A stretch of 64,000 nucleotides of DNA from DASUZB01 sp035535495 (GCA_035535495.1 DATLQA010000154.1:1-64000); one strand, 5' to 3'. Positions 33,194 through 42,044 are shown, counted from the first letter of the stretch. Numbers and translations: made by a program. Notes: generated from the sequence alone by a model not told the origin.

Positions 33194-34077
33194 TGGCGGT
33201 CACCGCCCCCGCCGCCCGTCCGACCGCGGCACCGAACCTCGGGATCCGCCTGCGCCTGTGGTTGGAGGGCAAGCCGCTCGCGCTGGCGGCGATCGGCGCC
33301 TACGTGTTCCTGTTCGCGCCCCTGGTCATCCTGATCCTCTACAGCTTCAACGACTCCCGCCGGATCGCCTGGGCCGGCTTCACCACCCACTGGTACGGCG
33401 ATCTGTTCCGCGACCCGACCATCACCGCCGCGTTCCGGCAGAGCTTCAAGGTGGGCCTGCTGGCCACCCTGATCGCGACCGTGCTCGGCACCATGGTGGC
33501 GTTCGCGCTGACCAGGCACCGGGTGGTGGCCCGCGGCGGCACCGAGATCGCGCTGCTCGGCCCGATGATCACGCCCGAGGTGATCATGGCGGCGGGGCTC
33601 CTGATCCTGTTCGCCCAGTTCTCCCGGCTGCCCGGCCTGGTCGGCCGGACCTTCGGCCCCGGCCTCTGGGCGGTGGTGCTCAGCCACGTGATGTTCTGCA
33701 TCCCGTTCGTGGTGGTCACCGTGCGGGCGCGGCTGCGGGTGATGGACCGCACCCTGGAGGAGGCAGCCGCCGACCTCGGCGCCGACCCGATCACCACCTT
33801 CCTCCGGGTGACCTTCCCGATCGCCCTGCCCGGCATCTTCGCCGGGGCTATGCTCGCCTTCACCCTCTCGTTCGACGACTTCGTGATCACCACGTTCACC
33901 TCGGGACCAGGCGTGACCACCGTGCCGCTCAAGGTCTTCTCCATGCTCAAGTTCGGCATCAGCCCCGTCATCAACGCCATCTCGGCCATCCTGATCCTCG
34001 GTACGACCTGCCTCGCCCTGCTCGCGCTGCGCTTCGGGGGCGGCACCCGCAGCGTGGCCGAGTCGCTCGCGGAGTGA
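33193..34077 (+). CDS. potC: Spermidine/putrescine ABC transporter permease
   Basis: 294 residues from ATG 33193. Six transmembrane helices, with YVFLFAPLVILILYSFNDSR in the first. FTTHWYGDLFRDPTITAAFR and PMITPEVIMAAGLLILFAQF match PotC, and the EAA loop reads LEEAAADLGADPITTFLRVT. Ends 78 bases before the dehydrogenase gene; a hairpin lies in that gap. Confidence 0.92.
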   Translation: MAVTAPAARPTAAPNLGIRLRLWLEGKPLALAAIGAYVFLFAPLVILILYSFNDSRRIAWAGFTTHWYGDLFRDPTITAAFRQSFKVGLLATLIATVLGTMVAFALTRHRVVARGGTEIALLGPMITPEVIMAAGLLILFAQFSRLPGLVGRTFGPGLWAVVLSHVMFCIPFVVVTVRARLRVMDRTLEEAAADLGADPITTFLRVTFPIALPGIFAGAMLAFTLSFDDFVITTFTSGPGVTTVPLKVFSMLKFGISPVINAISAILILGTTCLALLALRFGGGTRSVAESLAE

Positions 34078-34090
34078 CCCTCCGGCCGGC

Positions 34091-34119
34091 TGCGCCTCGC
34101 GCGCTTCCGGCGAGGCGCA
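34091..34119 (+). repeat. Perfect 10-bp inverted repeat between potC and the dehydrogenase
   Basis: TGCGCCTCGC (34091-34100) and its exact complement (34110-34119) enclose a 9-base loop. It could be an intercistronic mRNA hairpin or a weak terminator; no U tract follows. Confidence 0.6.
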
Positions 34120-34155
34120 CGTCCGGCCACCGCTCGACCTCGCACTGGAGGCGCC

Positions 34156-35586
34156 ATGCGCAGGCTGCAGAACTTCATCGACGGCCAACTCACGGAGGCG
34201 GCCGACGGCCGGACCTCCACCCTGGTCAACCCGTCGACCGGTGAAGACTTCGCCGAGGCGCCGCTGTCGGGTCCGGCCGACATCGACGCCGCCTGCCAGG
34301 CGGCCGCCCGCGGATTCGAGAAGTGGCGCGACGCCACCCCGGCCGAGCGCGGCCTGGCGCTGTCCAGGCTCGCCGACGCGCTGGATGAGCGCGGCGAGGA
34401 GCTGGTCCGGCTCGAGTGCGAGAACACCGGCAAGCCCTTCCAGCTCACCATGGACGAGGAACTCCCGCCCATGGTCGACCAGATCCGCTTCTTCGCCGGT
34501 GCCGCGCGGGTCCTGACCGGCCTGTCGACCGGCGAGTACATGGCCGGCCACACCTCCATGATCCGGCGCGAGCCGGTGGGGGTCTGTGCCCAGGTCACGC
34601 CGTGGAACTACCCGGCGATGATGGCGGTGTGGAAGTTCGCGCCGGCGATCGCCGCCGGCAACGCGGTGGTCCTCAAGCCGTCCGATACCACCCCGGTGAC
34701 CGCCGTGTGGCTGGCCGAGCTGGCCGCCGAGTTCCTCCCGCCCGGAGTGCTCAACGTGGTCTGCGGCGACCGCGACACCGGCGCCACCCTGGTCGCCCAC
34801 AAGATCCCGGCGATGGTGAGCATCACCGGCAGCGTCCGCGCCGGTCGCGAGGTCGCCAAGGCCGCCGCCGAGGACCTCAAGCGCGTCCACCTGGAGCTGG
34901 GCGGCAAGGCGCCGGTGATCGTGTTCGACGACGCCGACGTGGACGCCGCGGCCGAGGCGATCGCCGCCGCCGGGTACTTCAACGCCGGCCAGGACTGCAC
35001 CGCCGCCACCAGGGTGCTCACCGCCGGGGGGGTCCACGACGATTTCCTCTCCGCGCTGGTGGAGCAGGCCAAGCAGACCAGGACCGGGCCGCCGGACGAC
35101 GCCGACGTCCTCTACGGCCCGCTCAACAACGCCAACCAGCTCGAACGCGTCCGCGGCTTCCTCGAGCGTGCCCCCGGCCACGCCGAGGTGGTGGTCGGCG
35201 GCCACGCGCTCGGCGACCGTGGCGGCTTCTTCCACGAGCCCACCGTGGTGGACGGCTTGGAGCAGGACGACGAGATGATCCAGCAGGAGGTCTTCGGCCC
35301 GGTCATCACCGTGCAGCGCTTCGACGACGAGGAGAAGGCGCTCGCCTGGGCGAACGGCGTGGAGTACGGGCTCGCGTCGAGCGTCTGGACGCGCGACCAC
35401 GGTCGCGCCATGCGGATGGCGAAGTCGCTCGACTTCGGCTGTGTCTGGATCAACACCCACATCCCGCTGGTCGCCGAGATGCCCCACGGCGGCTTCAAGC
35501 ACTACGGCTACGGCAAGGACCTCTCCCTCTTCGGCTTCGAGGACTACACCCGCATCAAGCACGTGATGTCCAATATCGAGGCGTAG
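34156..35586 (+). CDS. Gamma-aminobutyraldehyde-type dehydrogenase (ALDH superfamily)
   Basis: 476 residues from ATG 34156 (GGAGG upstream). The NAD-binding block QVTPWNYPAMMAVWKFAPAI, the catalytic Glu in LELGGKAPVIV and the catalytic Cys in FNAGQDCTAATR (about 281) are intact, and EVFGPVITVQRFDDEEKALA, then MPHGGFKHYGYGKDLS, complete the fold. The sequence is close to PatD/YdcW-type enzymes that oxidise 4-aminobutyraldehyde, derived from putrescine, to GABA, which GabT can then use. The position directly after potADBC supports this. Soluble, cytoplasmic. Confidence 0.85.
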   Translation: MRRLQNFIDGQLTEAADGRTSTLVNPSTGEDFAEAPLSGPADIDAACQAAARGFEKWRDATPAERGLALSRLADALDERGEELVRLECENTGKPFQLTMDEELPPMVDQIRFFAGAARVLTGLSTGEYMAGHTSMIRREPVGVCAQVTPWNYPAMMAVWKFAPAIAAGNAVVLKPSDTTPVTAVWLAELAAEFLPPGVLNVVCGDRDTGATLVAHKIPAMVSITGSVRAGREVAKAAAEDLKRVHLELGGKAPVIVFDDADVDAAAEAIAAAGYFNAGQDCTAATRVLTAGGVHDDFLSALVEQAKQTRTGPPDDADVLYGPLNNANQLERVRGFLERAPGHAEVVVGGHALGDRGGFFHEPTVVDGLEQDDEMIQQEVFGPVITVQRFDDEEKALAWANGVEYGLASSVWTRDHGRAMRMAKSLDFGCVWINTHIPLVAEMPHGGFKHYGYGKDLSLFGFEDYTRIKHVMSNIEA

Positions 35587-35722
35587 CCGCGCCAGCGCCG
35601 TAGCGGCGTGGGCGGCAGGGTCCGCCGTCTCGTCGCCATGCCGCCGTAACGCTTCCCGGACGCAGGCCGCCGATACTGGTGCCGTCGGTTGACGACGGCG
35701 CTGAAGGTGGCTGGATGCTCCG

Positions 35723-36994
35723 ATGACCACGACGGTGATCCCGGGCGCTCGGGCGGGCGGTCGCGGCCGGCCGTCGGCCGTGCTCGCATGGACGCTGTGG
35801 GCGTCGACGCTGCTCGGCCTGGCCGCGACCGCCTGGTTCGACCACCTGCTGCGCCGGGTCGGCAGGCCGGACCTGGCCCAGTTGACCGGCGAGGCCGTCA
35901 CCATCGTGCTGGCGGCGGTGAGCGCGGCGACCGCCGGGGCTGTCCTGGCCAGCCGCCGGCCCGGCCATCCGGTGGGCTGGTTGCTGCTGGCCTTCGGGCT
36001 GGTGGGGCACGCGCTGACCAGCGCGGCCGAAGGGTACGCCCGCTACGGGTTGCTGGCTCGGCCGGGGGCGCTGCCAGCGGCCGACTACCTGGCCGCGTTC
36101 GCCTCGGCCACCTTCATCCCGAGCCTTGGCTGCATCGGCTTCATCCTGCTGCTCACCCCGACCGGCTCGCTGCCCTCGCCCCGCTGGCGGTGGTGGGCCT
36201 GGGTCGCGGCCGCGCTGCCGGCGGTCTTCGTGGTCGCGTGGCTGCTCGGGGCGGCGCAGCCGGACCCGGACGAGCCGTTGCGCTCGGTCAGCAACCCGCT
36301 GGCCATCCCCGCCCTGGCCGGTCCGCTCCGGGCCGTCGCCGGCATCACCGCTCCGGCAACCGCCCTGACCATGGTGGTCGCGGCCGGGTCGCTGGTGCTG
36401 CGCTTTCGCCGTGCCCGCGGCACCGAGCGCCAGCAGCTGCGCTGGCTGACGGTCGCCGCCGCGCTGGCGCCGCTGGCGGTGCTGGTCACCGCGGCCGGCA
36501 TCATCACCGAGCACCCGACCGTCGCCAACTGGGCCGCTGGCCTGTACCTGACGCTGCTGCCGGTGGCCATCGGCGCGGCGATCCTGCGCTACCGGCTGTA
36601 TGACATCGACCGGATCATCAGCCGCACGCTCGCCTACGGGCTGCTTACGCTGCTGCTGGGTGGCGGCTACGCCCTGGTGGTCCTGGGACTCGGCCAGCTC
36701 CTGGGCCGACGCTCCAGCCTGGTCGTGGCCGGCGCGACCCTGGCGGTGGCGGCGGCGTTCCAGCCGGCCCGCCGCCGCGTCCAGGCCGCGGTCGACCGGC
36801 GCTTCGATCGGCGCCGGTATGACGCCGCCCAGACGATCGCCGCGTTCAGCGCCCGGCTGCGCCAGCAGGTCGACCTGGACACCCTGACCGACGAGCTGCT
36901 CAGCGTGGTCGACCAGACCATGCAGCCGACCGTGGTGTCGCTGTGGCTCCGGCCGCCGCGGGCAGCGTCCAGCGAGGGGTTGGCGTCGCCGTAA
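35723..36994 (+). CDS. Multi-pass membrane protein resembling the input module of sensor kinases
   Basis: 423 residues. About nine hydrophobic segments fill residues 20-340. The conserved stretch AILRYRLYDIDRIISRTLAY, then FQPARRRVQAAVDRRFDRRR and QQVDLDTLTDELLSVVDQTM, is one I recall from actinobacterial membrane proteins that often precede a histidine-kinase region. Here the protein ends soon after TMQPTVVSLWLRPP, with no kinase H-box or ATPase domain, so it is a stand-alone module or a truncated sensor. No partner is encoded next to it. Convergent with the TetR gene 14 bases away. Confidence 0.6.
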   Translation: MTTTVIPGARAGGRGRPSAVLAWTLWASTLLGLAATAWFDHLLRRVGRPDLAQLTGEAVTIVLAAVSAATAGAVLASRRPGHPVGWLLLAFGLVGHALTSAAEGYARYGLLARPGALPAADYLAAFASATFIPSLGCIGFILLLTPTGSLPSPRWRWWAWVAAALPAVFVVAWLLGAAQPDPDEPLRSVSNPLAIPALAGPLRAVAGITAPATALTMVVAAGSLVLRFRRARGTERQQLRWLTVAAALAPLAVLVTAAGIITEHPTVANWAAGLYLTLLPVAIGAAILRYRLYDIDRIISRTLAYGLLTLLLGGGYALVVLGLGQLLGRRSSLVVAGATLAVAAAFQPARRRVQAAVDRRFDRRRYDAAQTIAAFSARLRQQVDLDTLTDELLSVVDQTMQPTVVSLWLRPPRAASSEGLASP

Positions 36995-37008
36995 CCGTCG
37001 ACGCGGGC

Positions 37009-37638
37009 TCAGGGCGCTTCCGGGCCGGGGTCGGTCCCGGGGGGAGGGAAGCGGGCGAAACCCTTCCAGGCCAGGCCGGCCAGCTCGTCGGCGAGGTCGG
37101 CGGCGGGGAGGGGCCGGGACTCCGCCAGCCACCAGGTGGCGGCGCCCTCCGCCATGCCGACCATGGCGGCGGCCAAGGCGCGCGCCCGGGTCTCGGGGAG
37201 GCCGGCCTCGGCCTGGATGATGGCGGTGATGCGCCCGGTGATCCACTCGCGGAAGCGCGCCACCCGTTCGCGGAAGGCGTCCTCGCGGCCGAGGGACGAG
37301 GAGAACAGCACCCGGAACGCGTCCTCGTGGACGGCGACGAAGTCGACGTAGGCGCCGAAGCCCTGGCGGAGGCGCTCGGCGTTGTCCTCGGCGTGGCCGA
37401 TCGCGTCCTCGAAGGCCGCCTCCAGGCGGCCGAGCTCGATGGTGAGCAGGTCGGCGTAGAGGGCGTGCTTGGATGGGAAGTGCTGGTAGAGGACGGGCTT
37501 GGTGACCCCGGCCGCCTCGGCGATCGCCTCCATGGAAGCGCCCGTGTAGCCGTCCTGCGCGAACAGCCGGCAGGCGACCTCGAGGAGCTGCGCGCGGCGC
37601 TCGGCGGCAGGTAGGCGGATCCCGGCCGGTGTGGTCAA
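37009..37638 (-). CDS. TetR-family transcriptional repressor
   Basis: 209 residues from TTG 37638 (GGGAGG five bases upstream). The N-terminal helix-turn-helix is clear: AERRAQLLEVACRLFAQDGY then ASMEAIAEAAGVTKPVLYQH and FPSKHALYADLL. The ligand-binding half is unremarkable helical sequence. It is divergent from the acyl-CoA dehydrogenase gene and a perfect GTTACT-N4-AGTAAC palindrome lies between them, so it very likely represses that gene and possibly itself in response to an acyl-CoA. Confidence 0.9.
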   Translation of the reverse strand: MTTPAGIRLPAAERRAQLLEVACRLFAQDGYTGASMEAIAEAAGVTKPVLYQHFPSKHALYADLLTIELGRLEAAFEDAIGHAEDNAERLRQGFGAYVDFVAVHEDAFRVLFSSSLGREDAFRERVARFREWITGRITAIIQAEAGLPETRARALAAAMVGMAEGAATWWLAESRPLPAADLADELAGLAWKGFARFPPPGTDPGPEAP

Positions 37639-37690
37639 CCGGTCCTCCCTTGTCTTCGGCGGCTTGGTGGCGCATGCTACCGGTTAGTAT

Positions 37691-37706
37691 GTTACTGAGG
37701 AGTAAC
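37691..37706. promoter_or_regulatory. TetR operator between tetR and acyl-CoA dehydrogenase
   Basis: GTTACTGAGGAGTAAC is a perfect 6-4-6 inverted repeat. TAGTAT (37685-37690), a good + strand -10 with CTTGGT as a possible -35, abuts it, so a bound repressor would cover the start site. Confidence 0.7.
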
Positions 37707-37789
37707 CAGACCTCATTGGCGGAGTCGTTGGCTGAGCGATTGAACCAGCATCCCGGCAACGGGCTCGGGCTGGGAGAAAGGATGCCGCC

Positions 37790-38989
37790 ATGATCGGCTT
37801 CGAGCTGGCCGAAGACCAGGTTGCGGCACAGAAATGGGCCCACGAGTTCGCCGAGCGGGAGATCCGGCCGGTCGCCGCCAAGTACGACGAGACCGAGGAG
37901 TTCCCCTGGCCGGTGCTGTCCAAGGCGGCCGAGATCGGCCTCTACGGCCTGGACTACTACAAGATGGTCGCCGAGGACGAGTCCGGCGTCCTGCAGCCGG
38001 TCCTGGTCGAGGAGCTGGCCTGGGGCTGCGCCGGCATCGCCCTCGGCATCCTCGGCACCGGCCTGCCGCTGGTCGCGGTGATGTCCTCGGGCACGCCCGA
38101 CCAGTTCGCCGAGTGGGCGCCGCGGATGTTCGGCACCGTCTCCAAGCCCGCTGTCGGCGCGTTCGCGGTCACCGAGCCCGGCGCCGGCTCCGACGTCTCC
38201 AGCCTCCGCACCAGGGCCACCAAGGACGGCGGCGACTGGGTGCTGAACGGCCAGAAGGTGTTCATCACCAACGGCGGCATCGCCGACGTCCATGTGGTGG
38301 TGGCCACCGTCGACCCCACGCTCGGCCACCGCGGCCAGGCCAGCTTCGTGATCCCGCCGGGAACCCCGGGCCTGCGCCAGGGCAAGAAGGAGCGCAAGCT
38401 CGGCATCCGCGCCTCGCACACCGCCGAGGTGCTGCTGGAGGACTGCCGCGTACCCGGCGACTGCCTGCTCGGCGGCGAGGAGCGGCTCAACGCCAAGCTG
38501 GAGCGCGGGCGGAACAAGGACCAGGCCAAGACCTCCTCGGGCGCGCTCAAGACCTTCGAGGCGACCCGGCCGATCGTCGGCGCCCAGGCGATCGGCATCG
38601 CCAGGGCCGCCTACGAGTTCGCCCGCGACTACGCCCGCCAGCGGACCCAGTTCGGCAAGCCGATCGCCTCCCAGCAGGCGGTCGCGTTCAAGCTGGCCGA
38701 CATGGCGACCGAGATCGACGCGGCCCGGCTGCTGGTCTGGCGGGCCTCCTGGATGGGCCGGAACGGCGCGCCCTTCGCCCACGCCGAGGGCTCCATGTCC
38801 AAGCTCAAGGCCGGCGAGGTCGCCGTCCGGGTCACCGACGAAGCCATCCAGATCCTCGGCGGCTACGGCTACATCCGCGATTTCCCGGTGGAGAAGTGGC
38901 ACCGGGATTCGAAGATCTACACGCTCTTCGAGGGCACCAGTGAGATTCAGCGCCTGGTGATCTCGCGTGCCAACGGCGGGATGGCGTAG
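37790..38989 (+). CDS. Acyl-CoA dehydrogenase
   Basis: 399 residues from ATG 37790 (AAAGGA upstream). Oxidises an acyl-CoA to the enoyl-CoA with FAD. FAVTEPGAGSDVSSLRTRAT and WVLNGQKVFITNGGIADVHV are the FAD/substrate signatures, RTQFGKPIASQQAVAFKLAD and ILGGYGYIRDFPVEKWHRDS follow, and the catalytic Glu is in LFEGTSEIQRLV near the C-terminus. Substrate chain type is not obvious; short or branched chains are possible. No ETF or other beta-oxidation genes lie beside it. Confidence 0.92.
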   Translation: MIGFELAEDQVAAQKWAHEFAEREIRPVAAKYDETEEFPWPVLSKAAEIGLYGLDYYKMVAEDESGVLQPVLVEELAWGCAGIALGILGTGLPLVAVMSSGTPDQFAEWAPRMFGTVSKPAVGAFAVTEPGAGSDVSSLRTRATKDGGDWVLNGQKVFITNGGIADVHVVVATVDPTLGHRGQASFVIPPGTPGLRQGKKERKLGIRASHTAEVLLEDCRVPGDCLLGGEERLNAKLERGRNKDQAKTSSGALKTFEATRPIVGAQAIGIARAAYEFARDYARQRTQFGKPIASQQAVAFKLADMATEIDAARLLVWRASWMGRNGAPFAHAEGSMSKLKAGEVAVRVTDEAIQILGGYGYIRDFPVEKWHRDSKIYTLFEGTSEIQRLVISRANGGMA

Positions 38990-38992
38990 GGC

Positions 38993-39739
38993 TTACGCCC
39001 TGGTGGTGGCGCGCTGCTCTGGTTGCGGGCTGAGGACCGCCCCAAGGGGACGGCGCCGCTCGGCCACGCTGAGCAGCCAGACGTGGAGTCCGAACAGCAG
39101 GATCGAGCCGGCCAGGAACAGGTAGCTGGGCAGGGCCGGGGCGCCCGGGTCCTGGTAGGCGAAGACCGCCACCGGGGAGAAGCTCGGCTTGACCAGGCCG
39201 GAGTTGGCCGGCGGCTCCTTGGGCGAGATCACCACCGCCGCCACCGTGGTCCCGTCCTGGATGGTGTAGAAGACCTTGGTGTCGGTGTTGACCACGTCCA
39301 GTTCCTTGCTGGAGTCCTTGACGTCCTTGTTGCGCTCGGCGATGAAGTCGGCGAGCGCGGCCTGCTTGGCGGTGTCGAGGTCGGCCTTGAGCTTCTCGTC
39401 GGCGGCGGACAGCTTGGCCCCGCCCTCAGCCTCGGCCGGTGCCTCCTGCCAGCCGTTGCTGGCGTTGCCCATGAAGGCCTTCACCCGGTCGTAGCGGGCG
39501 GCGGCCGGGTCGTCCCCGGTGAACTGGACGAAGGTGGGCTGCTTGCCGACCGGGCCGGTCAGCGCCGGCGTCCCTGGCAGCCCGAACGACCAGGTCGCCG
39601 TGAGCATGATCAGGAACCCGAAGAACGCGATGGCGGCGATCAGGTAGCCCTTGAGCGCCCCCAGGTTGGCCGCCAGGAGCATCCACACCGAGCCGGGCAG
39701 CAACAGGAACGCGGTGAGGACCAGCACGGCGCCTTTCAC
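38993..39739 (-). CDS. Membrane protein of the complex III operon, unknown
   Basis: 248 residues. Two transmembrane helices near the N-terminus (LVLTAFLLLPGSVWMLLA and LIAAIAFFGFLIMLTATW), a charged exported or cytoplasmic middle of about 130 residues with Lys/Asp-rich helices (KLSAADEKLKADLDTAKQAA), and a third helix at the C-terminus (YLFLAGSILLFGLHVWLLSV). No cofactor motif. It overlaps the cytochrome c gene by four bases, so it is probably a structural or assembly subunit. Convergent with acyl-CoA dehydrogenase. Confidence 0.65.
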   Translation of the reverse strand: MKGAVLVLTAFLLLPGSVWMLLAANLGALKGYLIAAIAFFGFLIMLTATWSFGLPGTPALTGPVGKQPTFVQFTGDDPAAARYDRVKAFMGNASNGWQEAPAEAEGGAKLSAADEKLKADLDTAKQAALADFIAERNKDVKDSSKELDVVNTDTKVFYTIQDGTTVAAVVISPKEPPANSGLVKPSFSPVAVFAYQDPGAPALPSYLFLAGSILLFGLHVWLLSVAERRRPLGAVLSPQPEQRATTRA

Positions 39740-40440
39740 GGGACCTCAGGCCTCCTCAGGCCGGCCGGCGCCGCGGACGCGCTCACCGGCCGGTGCGCCC
39801 CGGCGGCCTTGAAGTCGAGCTGCTGCCTGGGCTTGTTGTCGCTCTGGATGGACAGCAGGTAGTTGACCAGGTTGGTGATCTGCTGGTCGTTCATGGGGCC
39901 GCCGTAGCGCACCCCCCAAGTCGGCATCGGCGTCGGCGGCCGACCCTTCTGGATGGTCTCCCAGGCCACCGTGGCGACATCCTGGCCGGTGTGGCGCTGC
40001 CAGATCTCGGTGAGGTTGGGCGCCTGCACGTCGGCCGGCTTGGCGTTGGGCACGCCGGGGGTGACGTAGCGCTCGACCGTGCCGCCCTTGGCGTCCTTGC
40101 CGTGGCAGCGGGCGCAGAACTCGACGAACTCCTGCCGGCCGAGGGTGACCGACTCCTCCTGCTGGTGCACGCCGGCGGCGCGCATCCGGGCCGGCTCGCG
40201 GATGTAGAGGAACGGCAGGGCGACCGCCAGGAAGATGGTGAGCGCGACGCCGGCGAGCTGGTAGTTCTCCAGCAGCCGGCCTTCGAGCGCCTCGTCGGTG
40301 GGGCCGGGGCGGCGCGACGGGGGAGTGGCCGCGCCGGCGGCGCGGGCACGCTCGCGGGCGCGGAACACCACGCCGACGACCACCGCCAGCAGGATCAGGG
40401 CGGCCGGGAACAGGAACAGCAGTACGGTTCCCCTGCTCAT
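39736..40440 (-). CDS. Membrane-anchored monohaem cytochrome c
   Basis: 234 residues from ATG 40440. Two N-terminal transmembrane segments (about 5-26 and 62-80) precede the cytochrome c domain; haem-binding CARCH has Cys109, Cys112 and His113. Likely axial Met is in PTPMPTWG, and MNDQQITNLVNYLLSIQ is the usual terminal helix of class I cytochromes. It probably takes electrons from the Rieske protein, replacing the cytochrome c1/QcrC subunit. It overlaps the Rieske gene by four bases. Confidence 0.88.
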   Translation of the reverse strand: MSRGTVLLFLFPAALILLAVVVGVVFRARERARAAGAATPPSRRPGPTDEALEGRLLENYQLAGVALTIFLAVALPFLYIREPARMRAAGVHQQEESVTLGRQEFVEFCARCHGKDAKGGTVERYVTPGVPNAKPADVQAPNLTEIWQRHTGQDVATVAWETIQKGRPPTPMPTWGVRYGGPMNDQQITNLVNYLLSIQSDNKPRQQLDFKAAGAHRPVSASAAPAGLRRPEVP

Positions 40441-41048
40441 GCCTCCCCACCGCCGGAGATGCAGTGCGGCCCCTCGAGCTCCTGGCCGGTGGTGTTGGTG
40501 CCGCGCGGTGGACCGGTGACGATCTTGGAGGTGTCGACCGTGATCTGCGCGCCCTGCACGGTGATGGCGAAGCGGTCGAGCCCGCGGGGAGCCGGCCCCT
40601 CCTTGTACTCGCCGGCATGGTTGTACTTGGAGCCGTGGCAGGGGCACTCCCACCACTGCGAGGAGGCGCACCACGGCACCCGGCAGCCGAGGTGGACGCA
40701 GCGCTGGTACAGCGCCATGTAGCCGCCGCCGGTGACGCCGTTGTAGATGCCCTCGGTGTCCTTGCCCGTGTAGGGCACCAGGTAGAAGCGGCCCTCGGGG
40801 ACGTAGGCGTAGCCCTTGTTGGCCTTGATGTCGGCGTCGATGGTGGTCTTGGTGCCGGCCCTGATCTTGGTACCGAACCCCTCGGACAGGTTGGGCCACA
40901 GGAAGTAGACCGTGCCAGCCCCGAACCCCGCCAGGCCCGCGCCGAGCGAGGTCAGCCATGCCCGGCGCAGGAACGAGCGCCGGCTCACCTGGGGCCTGGG
41001 GGGCGCCGGCCGGGGGCTGGCCGGCTGGATCCCCGGGGTACTTGCCAT
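40437..41048 (-). CDS. qcrA: Rieske [2Fe-2S] protein of the quinol:cytochrome c reductase
   Basis: 203 residues. A twin-arginine signal anchor VSRRSFLRRAWLTSLGAGLA (21-40) fits Tat export of a folded iron-sulfur protein. The two cluster-binding boxes are CVHLGC and CPCHGSKY with the intervening CASSQWWE. It oxidises menaquinol at the outer quinone site of cytochrome b and passes electrons to cytochrome c. One Rieske domain, one N-terminal helix, unlike the three-helix QcrA of Mycobacterium/Streptomyces. Confidence 0.93.
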   Translation of the reverse strand: MASTPGIQPASPRPAPPRPQVSRRSFLRRAWLTSLGAGLAGFGAGTVYFLWPNLSEGFGTKIRAGTKTTIDADIKANKGYAYVPEGRFYLVPYTGKDTEGIYNGVTGGGYMALYQRCVHLGCRVPWCASSQWWECPCHGSKYNHAGEYKEGPAPRGLDRFAITVQGAQITVDTSKIVTGPPRGTNTTGQELEGPHCISGGGEA

Positions 41049-41081
41049 GGAAGCGGTTTCCTTTGGTCGGCGTGTGCTGAG

Positions 41082-41990
41082 CTAGAACTCGAAGAAGACG
41101 CAGGCCTTGTCGGGATGGAGGTTGGCGGCGCAGGTCTCCATCCACGGCCAGACCCAGTTGAAGCCGGGGCCACGGAAGAACGAACCGGAGATCACCAGCA
41201 CGGCCCAGAACATCATGAACATGGAGAACATCAGGATGGCGAGCTTGCGGTGCTCGGGCCGCATCGACGGGTTCTTGTCGAAGTACGGCGTGGCCGCGAG
41301 GATCAGCAGCGCGATGCCTGGAATCGTCACCCCGGCCACCATCGGGTGGAAGTAGCGGAGCAGTTCCTGCAGGCCGAGGAAGTACCAGTGCGCCTTGGAC
41401 GGGTTGGGGGTGAGGTTGGAGTTGGCCAGCTCCCGCAGGGGCGCGTTGACCACCACCGCGAACACGGTCACGAAGGCGAACATGGCGAACGAGGCGACCG
41501 CCTCACGGATCAGCAGGTGGGGCCAGACGTTGACCTTGTCCTCCTGGCGCGCCTCGGTGCGCTGGATGCCCTCGGGCGGGACCATGGCGAGCAGGCGGTG
41601 GGTCTCGCCCTGCTTGGCCGACGCGCCGACCTGACCGGGCAGGCCCTTGGAGGCGACCGCGGCGGCCACCCGGGCGGCGCGCTCCTCCGGGGTGAGCCGG
41701 CGGTTGCCGTTGCCCGCCGGCGCGGGGCGGGCGGCCGGGCGGCTCGGCGCCTGCGCCGCCGCCGGTGCCGGTGCCGCCGCCACCGCGGCGGGCGCTTCGG
41801 CCGGAGCCGCCGCCGCCGCGGGCTCGGCGGCCTCGGCGGCCGGGGCGGCGGTCGCCGCCACGCCACGGTTGGCGCCGCGCTCCTTGCGGATCGCCACCGA
41901 CTTGGCCTTGGCCCTGGCGACGCGCTCGGCCTCGCCGGCCGCGATCAGGCGGTCGTACGTCTCCTTGTCCGGCGTGACTTCCTCTGCCAT
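41082..41990 (-). CDS. Cytochrome b C-terminal half (subunit IV-like) with Ala/Pro-rich N-terminus
   Basis: 302 residues. Residues about 1-125 are charged then Ala/Pro-rich low complexity. From about 150 the sequence is the C-terminal cytochrome b domain: VWPHLLIREAVASFAMFAFV, LTPNPSKAHWYFLGLQELLR (containing a PxxxxxHWYFL form of the quinol-site region), then three helices in all. This is the part equivalent to b6f subunit IV/PetD. It pairs with the gene at 42045, so cytochrome b is split. The N-terminal extension is unusual. Confidence 0.85.
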   Translation of the reverse strand: MAEEVTPDKETYDRLIAAGEAERVARAKAKSVAIRKERGANRGVAATAAPAAEAAEPAAAAAPAEAPAAVAAAPAPAAAQAPSRPAARPAPAGNGNRRLTPEERAARVAAAVASKGLPGQVGASAKQGETHRLLAMVPPEGIQRTEARQEDKVNVWPHLLIREAVASFAMFAFVTVFAVVVNAPLRELANSNLTPNPSKAHWYFLGLQELLRYFHPMVAGVTIPGIALLILAATPYFDKNPSMRPEHRKLAILMFSMFMMFWAVLVISGSFFRGPGFNWVWPWMETCAANLHPDKACVFFEF

Positions 41991-42044
41991 CGGGATGCCT
42001 CCACGTCGCTCGTCCGCCGCGGCGCCCCGCGGCGGACGTCAGAT

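Noticed and set aside
35555..38902. An 1115-codon minus-strand open frame antisense to the acyl-CoA dehydrogenase
   Set aside because: Same high-GC artefact; the sense genes have clear catalytic motifs and ribosome sites.
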